NCBI RefSeq assembly: GCF_011762185.1
Contig: NZ_JAASQJ010000002.1
Location: forward strand, 248,001-312,000
From: Dyadobacter arcticus
GTDB taxonomy: Bacteria; Bacteroidota; Bacteroidia; Cytophagales; Spirosomataceae
Direction of reading: 5' to 3'
DNA: 64,000 nucleotides
The notes under the pieces were generated by a model. That model worked only from the letters and a program-made list of their open reading frames with translations, was not told the DNA's origin and made no database searches. Shown in pieces: positions 25,899 to 32,311 of this stretch (the stretch's first letter is position 1; each line of letters opens with the position of its first letter). The position numbers and the translations under genes are program-made.

Positions 25899-26063
25899 TT
25901 AGTTTTGGCACAGAACACTTGCCTGGCGGGCTACTAATAACCATTTCCCGGTCGTGTTCATCCATACATTTGTAAACCGACGGTTTATCGTTTTGCCGGC
26001 ATCAGCTGATTTGCCACTTGGCACAACCGTTTCCGCTCCCATTACGATCACTGTCTGGCCATG
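25899..26063 (-). pseudogene. NTF2-like/DUF4440 C-terminal fragment fused behind the HxlR stop
   Basis: In the frame of the HxlR gene, directly after its TGA at 26069-26067, the sequence encodes GQTVIVMGAETVVPSGKSAD, then RRFTNVWMNTTGKWLLVARQ and ASVLCQN before a TAA. That is the conserved C-terminal half of DUF4440/SnoaL-like NTF2-fold proteins ('RfTnVwvk..gkWqlvarQ.s'). The N-terminal half is missing, so a deletion seems to have joined the HxlR 3' end to this gene. Nothing translates it now. Confidence 0.65.
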
Positions 26064-26066
26064 AAT

Positions 26067-26417
26067 TCATCCAAACTTGATTCCCCAATCCCTCATTGAA
26101 AAAATAATCGGGCGCAGTGTAAGACCCTTGGCTGTGAGGGAATACTCCACGCGAGGTGGAACTTCCGGGAAAGCTTTTCGGAGAATGATGCCGTCATTTT
26201 CCAACTCCTTTAATTGTTCGGCGAGTGTTTTTTTACTGATACCATCAATTAATTTATGAATATGGGAGAATCGGCAAATATCATAACTGATAAGATACAG
26301 GATGATGACTTTCCATTTTCCCCCAATAATTCCAATCGTCGTCGACACCGGGCACGTTCCTATCGCCAGGAAACTTTCCTTCATTTCTGCTGGCATCTCC
26401 AAATTATTTTCAGTCAT
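26067..26417 (-). CDS. HxlR-family regulator with conserved sensor Cys
   Basis: This 116-residue winged-helix protein has the family core GIIGGKWKVIILYLISYDIC, ISKKTLAEQLKELENDGIIL and RKAFPEVPPRVEYSLTAKG. The N-terminal sensor Cys is present (Cys22 in GTCPVSTT), as in YodB, HypR and QorR-type quinone/hypochlorite/formaldehyde sensors. It is divergent from an SMP-30-like gene, with 127 bp between the starts. The C-terminus ends early (RDWGIKFG) and is followed by a fragment of another gene in the same frame, so the last residues may have been altered by a deletion. Confidence 0.87.
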   Translation of the reverse strand: MTENNLEMPAEMKESFLAIGTCPVSTTIGIIGGKWKVIILYLISYDICRFSHIHKLIDGISKKTLAEQLKELENDGIILRKAFPEVPPRVEYSLTAKGLTLRPIIFSMRDWGIKFG

Positions 26418-26544
26418 ATCAAATTTTATTTATCTGACTATCACCATAAGTAACTTTTTTGTGACCAGGAGGTGTTATGGTAACCCATTTGTATTGGCCA
26501 TCAACGCGACTAAATTTCGATAAATAACTTTATATAGTTGCACC

Positions 26545-27444
26545 ATGATCCCCAACAATTCACTTCTTTTATTCAAAAACATATCCAGGCAAATCGTTCC
26601 ATCTGAAATTATTACCTCATTTGGGAAACCATCCTTTATTGAAAATATTGCTATTGACGACAAGGGTTCAATATTTATTACTTCCCTAGAGGAAGGCGCT
26701 GTCTACAAAATTTCAGCAAACAAAACCAAAGAAAAGTACAGTCAGATCGATGGAAAACTTGCCGGCATTGTCCACATAAGGCAAAACGAGTTTTTATGCA
26801 ATGGATGGGATGACCAGGGAGTTCCCACCATTTACCTTCTTAATCAACAGCGTCAGCTTGTTGCTGTCAATCAACCGGCGGGAGCGATGTTTCTTAACGG
26901 CATCACACGATTGTCTAATACTACCTTCTTAATGTGTGATTCATATTTAGGTGTTGTATGGAAATATGATTTGACTACAAATACCTCAGAAATTTGGGCC
27001 GATAACCCACTGTTGGCCAGGGCCGATGATAATAGCTCATTGCCGGCGGCCAATGGCATTAAGATATTCAATAATCAAGTTTTCATTTCCAATACAGAAC
27101 GACACCTGCTATTGACAATTGACCTGGTTGGCGATAACGCCGGCCCGGTTAAAATCGATCTTGAAAATGTCAACTTCGATGATTTTGCTATCGATTTAGA
27201 TGGAACGATCTATGCGACAACCCACATTTACAATAGCGTCGTAAAAATTAGTCCTCAAAAACAAATACTATTGATCGCTGACGAATCAAGTGGTGTGACA
27301 GGCTCAACGGCGATTGCCTTCGGCCGGACACCAGCAGATAAGAATTCCCTCTACGTGACAACGAACGGCGGTATGTCGCTTCCGCTACCCAGTGGGTTAG
27401 AAGATGCGAATGTTGTAAAGCTTTTCCTTGATCATCATAATTGA
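26545..27444 (+). CDS. SMP-30/gluconolactonase-like beta-propeller protein
   Basis: This 299-residue protein has six-bladed propeller repeats of the SMP-30/gluconolactonase/LRE type: SFIENIAIDDKGSIFITSLE, MFLNGITRLSNTTFLMCDSY, AANGIKIFNNQVFISNTERH and FAIDLDGTIYATTH. Metal-binding candidates are the Glu in the first blade and Asn/Asp in NGI and DD.AID. There is no clear signal peptide, so it is probably cytoplasmic. Its TGA overlaps the ATG of the next gene (ABM plus membrane domain). Divergence from the HxlR gene suggests regulation by it; the lactone or other substrate is unknown. Confidence 0.8.
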   Translation: MIPNNSLLLFKNISRQIVPSEIITSFGKPSFIENIAIDDKGSIFITSLEEGAVYKISANKTKEKYSQIDGKLAGIVHIRQNEFLCNGWDDQGVPTIYLLNQQRQLVAVNQPAGAMFLNGITRLSNTTFLMCDSYLGVVWKYDLTTNTSEIWADNPLLARADDNSSLPAANGIKIFNNQVFISNTERHLLLTIDLVGDNAGPVKIDLENVNFDDFAIDLDGTIYATTHIYNSVVKISPQKQILLIADESSGVTGSTAIAFGRTPADKNSLYVTTNGGMSLPLPSGLEDANVVKLFLDHHN

Positions 27445-28010
27445 TGGATGCGACCAACGCCTTAAAGGTGATTACAATTATAAGAGTCACGCCAAAGGAA
27501 GGATGCAGGGCGGCCGTAATAGACTGGTTCAAGAGCATGGCATATGCTGCATCACAATTTGACGGCTATGTTAGTGGGAGTGTATTCGAAACCACAAATG
27601 ACAATTTCCATCAAGAATTACTTAATGTATTTACCTTTGACTCACCATTAAATCTTGATGTTTGGGAAAAATCGGAACAGCGTCGCCAGTACGTTTCAAT
27701 GGGGGAAAAATTATTTTTAGAAACTGAACGTAGACGCCTCAGTGGAATGGATTTCCTGGTTTATCAACACAGTCCAAACAACCCGAAGACGCCAGTCCGA
27801 TGGAAAATTGTACTAATAACCAGCCTCACGATCTATGTTATTATCCATACAATCCTAGCTTGGGGTCATACGGTTTTCCTGCGAATCAACCTACCAGACT
27901 GGATTTGGGGAGTCTTAAGTGTAATGATTATGGGAATTTTAATGACGTATGTTTTAATGCCGGCCATAACAAGAATATTTTCCCGATGGTTATATTCGGC
28001 CCCGAATTAA
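27444..28010 (+). CDS. Membrane-anchored ABM-domain protein
   Basis: This 188-residue protein starts at the ATG at 27444, which shares bases with the upstream stop codon. Residues 1-100 form an ABM domain (KVITIIRVTPKEGCRAAVID, SGSVFETTNDNFHQELLNVF, MDFLVYQ). Two transmembrane helices follow (about 120-142 and 148-172; LITSLTIYVIIHTILAWGH, WGVLSVMIMGILMTYVLMP). ABM plus two-helix architectures are known among 'antibiotic biosynthesis monooxygenase' membrane proteins, possibly acting on membrane quinols. Translational coupling to the SMP-30-like gene suggests a joint pathway. Confidence 0.8.
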   Translation: MDATNALKVITIIRVTPKEGCRAAVIDWFKSMAYAASQFDGYVSGSVFETTNDNFHQELLNVFTFDSPLNLDVWEKSEQRRQYVSMGEKLFLETERRRLSGMDFLVYQHSPNNPKTPVRWKIVLITSLTIYVIIHTILAWGHTVFLRINLPDWIWGVLSVMIMGILMTYVLMPAITRIFSRWLYSAPN

Positions 28011-28095
28011 CTCTAAAGATTGTCCTAGCTGGTTTAGGTTTAACGAAACGTCCGAAAATTGTGGCCGAACTGGAGTGGATAAGCGAGTGCGTGCA

Positions 28096-28122
28096 GTCTC
28101 ACGTTCGAGGGTTTTGTGAGAC
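28096..28122 (+). repeat. 27-bp dispersed palindrome, copy B
   Basis: GTCTCAC (28096-28102), then CGTTCGAGGGTTTT, then GTGAGAC (28116-28122). It is near-identical to copies at 15997-16023 (opposite orientation) and 30863-30889. It is located 85 bp after the ABM gene; an upstream AACGTCCGAAAAT at about 28048 resembles the sequences preceding copy C and at 31757. Confidence 0.7.
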
Positions 28123-28175
28123 AAATTGCAGCATTATAAACAATAAAGCCCTCAATCAGAGGGCATCACCAAATT

Positions 28176-28636
28176 TTACTTTTGTTTTTTCTTAGAATAA
28201 GGTATAAACTCTTGGTTATAACAGGCATTAGGTGTTTTAAAAATACCTTTTTCAAATGCTTTTTTACGTAGTTCAGGTAACTTCTTAAATCTTTCCTTAC
28301 GTAGTCTATCCACCTTTTGGAGAGACATAAAATCATAAGTAACATTGTCCATCAAAATAACTTCGACCTCGTTACATTTATCTTCAAGATTTATATTCGT
28401 AAACTCCAATCCAAGAACAGCAAATATTATTTTTGCTCTAAAGCAGGAATATTTATTTGAAAATAACCATTTACATCAGACTTGCCCACTTCAATCGTAT
28501 CATTAATCAAAATCGAAGCAAATGGCAAATTTTCTAAATTTTCAGCAATTATTTTTCCATTGATTAGTTTTCCTTGAGAATAAAGACTACCAATTGAAAC
28601 CAATATTACAATACTAGTAATTACTAATTTCTTCAT
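28176..28636 (-). pseudogene. CarboxypepD_reg-like secreted protein with single-base frameshift
   Basis: The first frame (28636-28427) encodes a signal peptide and a CarboxypepD_reg start (LINGKIIAENLENLPFASIL, then GKSDVNGYFQINIPALEQK) and stops. In the -1 frame the protein resumes at once with IIFAVLGLEFTNINLEDKCN, then MSLQKVDRLRKERFKKLPEL and NACYNQEFIPY. This is the rest of a small family of about 150 residues. The break is at a run of five A (plus-strand T 28430-28434); one extra A restores the whole frame. It is either a genuine frameshift or a homopolymer sequencing error. Confidence 0.85.
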
Positions 28637-29007
28637 TTGGCTACCCTTAGATTTTCTCTTTTTTTTTAACCTCTGTCAGCTAATTATACTTGTTGAAAAG
28701 GCGACGTATACGCCAGCAGGTCCAATTGTGAGCGTAACAATGGTTCCACCTATGGGCTGGTAAAAGCACGATCGCGACCGGTCTGGAAGCGAAGCTCAAT
28801 GAAAACGGATTTTTCATCGAAACTTCTGCAGTCAACCGCATCACTATTTATCAAATATTTCTTGCCGGCACGATATCTGCCGGACACAATGCGAAAAAAC
28901 AGCTGCAATGATGGAAAAGAAAAAGCGCTTTAATTTTTTGATAAAACTGGCGGCCGTTTCGCTCGATATTGTCAGTTCAATACGACTAGCCTTTTTATGA
29001 AAATCAG
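28637..29007. other. Intergenic region with unrecognised coding scraps
   Basis: Rightward frames give short coding-like pieces (ATYTPAGPIVSVTMVPPMG near 28700 and TGLEAKLNENGFFIETSAVN near 28780) in different frames and without a start. They look like debris of a deleted gene, which I cannot identify. No structured RNA or operator was noticed. Confidence 0.35.
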
Positions 29008-30030
29008 CTACTTGCCTAAGATTCTCTTGAAAAAACCATAGGTATGGATGATGGAGAGCCAGGTTTTCCGCTTCGTCGTATCAATGAAATTGGCGCGGGA
29101 GACGTAGCTTGAAAACTTAATTGGCCCGTAGTTTTTTTCAATATATTCCTGGGCATTTTCTTCGGATCGCGCATATAAGTTGCGATTGTCGTTCGCTTGG
29201 GTACCGCTGCTTGTGCTATCAAATGGGGCGTGTTTGGTATATTGTTCCAAATGGATATGTTTGAACCGGTAACCTTTTTCGTATACATCGTGTGACCAAA
29301 TGGTGGCATTATCCGTACCGCCCCAGTTGCCTCCATAGCAGGCAATGTCGCCATAGGGAACGGTTTCTTTCCGGTAACTCTCCACGTTGAACATCGCGCA
29401 ATACTCATTCAACCGGCATTCAGGCAACAGATGTACCCGACCGCCGTTGATGATTTCCTTTTGTAATTGCTGTCGCGGCGTAGCGTAGGCCTCTGTAATT
29501 TCCATGGCCTCCTCGTAGCTAGGGACAAATTCGTCAACTATATAGGGATTGCACTTATTTGCAAAATCTTTTCCTGCCGGGCAACTCCAGCATTGCCCGA
29601 TCGAGCCTATGCCAATTAGATTTTCCGGGGCGGTCATCATTTCTTCCAGCATCGCCCCAACCATGTCGTCGTGAAACAGCATATCGTTGTGCATGATGCA
29701 CAAATATTTTTTCTCTGTGGTTTCCAACGCATACTGGAACATAATACTTTGCCTGAACTTCGTATCCTTTTTCGCTCTTTCCGAATCCATCACACCAAGC
29801 CCAACATGGTGATGTGGATAATGGATAACGAGGCGCACATTGGGGTCGTTTCGGAAATAGTCTATGACCTTGAAGATCCCGATATAATCGTCATGAGGCT
29901 GCTTGCGTTCGCGGGAAATATATATTTTGTCGATGTGTTGTCCACTATGTCTTAAGAGCGACTTAATTGTGACAATGGTATGATAGGGTTTACCGTAGAA
30001 AGCAATGCCGACATCAACTTGCATTTTCAT
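29008..30030 (-). CDS. Glycosyltransferase-like protein (GT-A fold)
   Basis: This 340-residue soluble protein starts VDVGIAFYGKPYHTIVTIKS, the family-2-like nucleotide-sugar-binding beginning. It has EKKYLCIMHNDMLFHDDMVG, in which HNDMLF occupies the DxD metal-site position, and later YGGNWGGTDNATIWSHDVYE with an acidic acceptor-site motif. N-terminal residues 1-220 fit a GT-A Rossmann-type domain; the remainder is Lys/Tyr-rich. It stands alone between decayed regions, so its glycan and partner genes are not evident. Confidence 0.65.
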   Translation of the reverse strand: MKMQVDVGIAFYGKPYHTIVTIKSLLRHSGQHIDKIYISRERKQPHDDYIGIFKVIDYFRNDPNVRLVIHYPHHHVGLGVMDSERAKKDTKFRQSIMFQYALETTEKKYLCIMHNDMLFHDDMVGAMLEEMMTAPENLIGIGSIGQCWSCPAGKDFANKCNPYIVDEFVPSYEEAMEITEAYATPRQQLQKEIINGGRVHLLPECRLNEYCAMFNVESYRKETVPYGDIACYGGNWGGTDNATIWSHDVYEKGYRFKHIHLEQYTKHAPFDSTSSGTQANDNRNLYARSEENAQEYIEKNYGPIKFSSYVSRANFIDTTKRKTWLSIIHTYGFFKRILGK

Positions 30031-30432
30031 ATTCTTATTTTAGAGTGAATCATTGAGTACCTGATTGAACGAGGGAAAATACTAGATTTGAATTTCGCTG
30101 ACCTATATTTATTTGAGAATGTCATCAAAAATTTGGTAACACCTTCGTATTTTCCATTAAATATCGAAGGCTTAATGAATGCTCGCCTCCAGATTTGTGA
30201 ATACTTAATAAGATCGCTATGAACATGTATTTAAAATCACGCAAATCACTGGATGGACTTTATCGACCTTTCAGTTTATCATAAGTAACTTCTGGATCAT
30301 CTTTTTCCTGGGTTGATCGCTGCTGTGGGTCGAACTGTTCAACTTCGCGCATTCGGTCCAATTAGCCGGGTGGCTCACATATATTACTGGAAATCCTGAT
30401 AGAGAGTTCCGAATCGCACTTGTCCTTTATGA
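30031..30432. other. Intergenic region, decayed coding sequence likely
   Basis: A rightward frame of about 50 codons from about 30063 (GKILDLNFADLYLFENVIKN, VTPSYFPLNIEGLMNARLQI) has coding character but no start and no recognised family. The rest shows no supported feature. Confidence 0.3.
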
Positions 30433-30465
30433 ATTGGGACTAAGTAATTAATTGGGACTAAGTAA
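30433..30465. repeat. 18-bp-period tandem duplication
   Basis: ATTGGGACTAAGTAA occurs at 30433-30447 and again at 30451-30465, a short tandem duplication in non-coding DNA. Confidence 0.7.
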
Positions 30466-30499
30466 GCTTAAAATGGATTCGCCAAGATCATTCAGCTGA

Positions 30500-30739
30500 T
30501 CATGAATAAAGCTGCCGGTGGAAAATAGCGCTGTGCAGACTACGTATAGCAATATCAATGTTAAACCGGAAATCAACATTGTCCTTTGAGTTCCAAAAAT
30601 AATTTTGAAGATTAAACACATTAAAAAATCACCCTTGTTCTTTCACCACGTTTGTCCGCTTGTTTTGATACCCAAATTGCTTTAAAGTGACCTTCAAATA
30701 AGTCTTGATAAATTGTTTCTGTATCTCCTTTGCAGTCAT
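30500..30739 (-). pseudogene. DUF4304 protein with internal stop, truncated
   Basis: From an ATG at 30739 the frame reads MTAKEIQKQFIKTYLKVTLK, QFGYQNKRTNVVKEQG, then a TGA at 30631-30629. It continues in the same frame with FFNVFNLQNYFWNSKDNVDF and RFNIDIAIRS before ending at about 30500. Start and continuation match the DUF4304 family ('...LK..GF.kk....f..VfNlQ....s...v.FtiNigi'), whose members are about 150-190 residues. The stop probably replaces a Trp codon (TGG to TGA), and the C-terminal half is lost. Confidence 0.6.
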
Positions 30740-30862
30740 CCTCTCGCCTTAGCTAGAATGGAGTAAAGAGAGCCATTTAAACGATATACTTATGAGGTTT
30801 TTTTCTTGTCTCATAAAACGTCCAAAATATGCGATATGGAATGGTAGGCCGAAGGGGGCACC

Positions 30863-30889
30863 GTCTCACGTTCGAGCGTTTTGTGAGAA
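30863..30889 (+). repeat. 27-bp dispersed palindrome, copy C
   Basis: This differs from copy B at two of 27 positions (C for G in the centre, A for C at the last base). GTCTCA-TAAAACGTCC at 30809-30824 precedes it by about 50 bp, and a similar GTCTCA-AAAAACGTCC recurs at 31751-31766, so the unit is probably part of a longer dispersed repeat. No other feature is visible in 30740-31088. Confidence 0.65.
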
Positions 30890-31088
30890 TGTCCATAACT
30901 TACTATTTGAAACAGTCAGCAATTTGCATAAATGACTCATTAATTACTATTTCTTATGAGAGCCGGTTTTGCTCTGGTGCTATGTGTATACTAGCTAAAC
31001 ACTGCCTATATTGTTGATAAACAAAGAGTTTGCGGTGTCATTGGCATGGTAATTTGTGAATATCATTAAATTTTTGAGTTCACAGTAA

Positions 31089-31637
31089 ATGTTGGAAATT
31101 ATGAAAGCAAAAAATTCATCAAGAATCAATACTATACCCGATAGTTATACTGCGGTGACTCCTTGGTTAATTTCTGAATCCTCTGAAAAGTTAATCACAT
31201 TTATGGAGGCCGTGTTTGGTGCAGAAGAAGTCCCAAATAGTAAAATTAAAAATGAAGAAGGAGTTGTCATTCACGTGGTGGTAAAAATAGGGGACGCAAT
31301 GGTAATGTTGTTTGATTCCCGGGAAGGATGGAACCCTACACCTAGCTTCCTGAATGTATACGTTGATGACATTGAAAAGTCTTATGAAAAAGCATTAGAT
31401 CTGGGTTCCAAATCGGTCACAGATATTACTTCACTTTGGTTCGGAGAAAAGGTTTGTAGGATACTTGACCCGTTTGGAAATCTTTGGTGGATCAACGAGC
31501 GCGTGGAAAATATCGACCCTACCGATCCAAAAGAAGCCCAAAAAAGATCTAGCACGCCAGAAGCCATTAAGAATGTTGAATATATTCAGAAGTCGCTGAA
31601 TGAAGCTATGAGAATTCAACAGGAGTTTCTCGCTTAA
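31089..31637 (+). CDS. VOC/glyoxalase-fold protein (PhnB-like)
   Basis: This protein is 182 residues (178 if started at the ATG at 31101). It is a single beta-alpha-beta-beta-beta VOC module pair of the PhnB-like type: AVTPWLISESSEKLITFMEA, VHVVVKIGDAMVMLFDSREG, SFLNVYVDDIEKSYEKALDL and SLWFGEKVCRILDPFGNLWW. The C-terminal 45 residues are a helical extension with repeated charged residues. The enzyme activity is unknown; relatives include bleomycin-resistance-like and 3-demethylubiquinone-like proteins. A closely related C-terminal fragment lies at 59851-60015. A strong hairpin follows the stop. Confidence 0.85.
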   Translation: MLEIMKAKNSSRINTIPDSYTAVTPWLISESSEKLITFMEAVFGAEEVPNSKIKNEEGVVIHVVVKIGDAMVMLFDSREGWNPTPSFLNVYVDDIEKSYEKALDLGSKSVTDITSLWFGEKVCRILDPFGNLWWINERVENIDPTDPKEAQKRSSTPEAIKNVEYIQKSLNEAMRIQQEFLA

Positions 31638-31658
31638 ATAAATTTTCAAAATTCAGTA

Positions 31659-31694
31659 AACGAGCTATCTCAAATTGATTTGAGATAGCTCGTT
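31659..31694. terminator. Hairpin terminator after the VOC gene
   Basis: A perfect 17-bp stem (31659-31675 with 31678-31694, core CGAGCTATCTCAAAT) with a minimal loop, 22 bp after the VOC stop codon. There is no long T-tract, but position and stability support termination. Confidence 0.75.
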
Positions 31695-31916
31695 ACGTAT
31701 GGTATGGCACCACCAGTCACCACGAGTTCCAATTTTTCAAACCGAAGTCCGTCTCAAAAAACGTCCGAAATCTGATTCGTTAGGGGTGCTATTACGAGCA
31801 TCCGACAGACAAAATCATGAATGGAGGATTTTTGAAACAAAAATTATGGTACCTACATTGGCTTTGTAACTTGGTAGATCAAAAATTATTAGGTGATGCA
31901 CACTTTTTCCAATACT

Positions 31917-32048
31917 TACAGACAACATCCGCGTGATCTTTTTGATGTAAAATATCTTTTTGACAATGAGGGGTTTTCGGACGATTTCCGGCGAGGGCTT
32001 ATTTATTGCTTGCTGGGAAGTGACAGGCCTGAAGCTCATCAATTTTAA
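31917..32048 (+). pseudogene. AbiEii/AbiGii nucleotidyltransferase toxin, fragment
   Basis: A rightward frame encodes YRQHPRDLFDVKYLFDNEGF, then SDDFRRGLIYCLLGSDRPEA and HQF before a stop. The block 'QHPRDLFDVK.LL.NEG...' is the conserved central region of AbiEii-type nucleotidyltransferase toxins (type IV toxin-antitoxin, about 250-300 residues). No start, no N-terminal GGT.L..K...R..DLDL motif and no AbiEi antitoxin partner are visible. The surrounding 31695-32311 otherwise holds nothing I can support apart from a GTCTCA-AAAAACGTCC repeat half at 31751. Confidence 0.7.
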
Positions 32049-32311
32049 TGGTGAGATAGTCGGAAATCTTCATATACGTTACCGCTTTTAATCTATGATT
32101 ATATATTGCCAGAAATTACAATTTGCCTTCATATTCTGCATTTTGTCCTTCATGTACAAGCTTTCAAAAATAGGGCTTTGTAAAGCGCACCTTTATTTTT
32201 GATTAATGTACTAGTCACTGCGGATAAATGAGACATCATATCCTGTCGGGAGGTGATGTTTGAAAAATCTTTATTATTATTAACTTACTAATTCAATTAG
32301 CCACAACCCCT

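Noticed and set aside
15997..30889. A CRISPR array made of the GTCTCAC repeats
   Set aside because: Copies are 2.8-12 kb apart, in both orientations, without regular spacers or cas genes.
30829..31017. Rightward 62-codon frame over palindrome copy C
   Set aside because: It merely reads through the repeat and shows no protein-like pattern.
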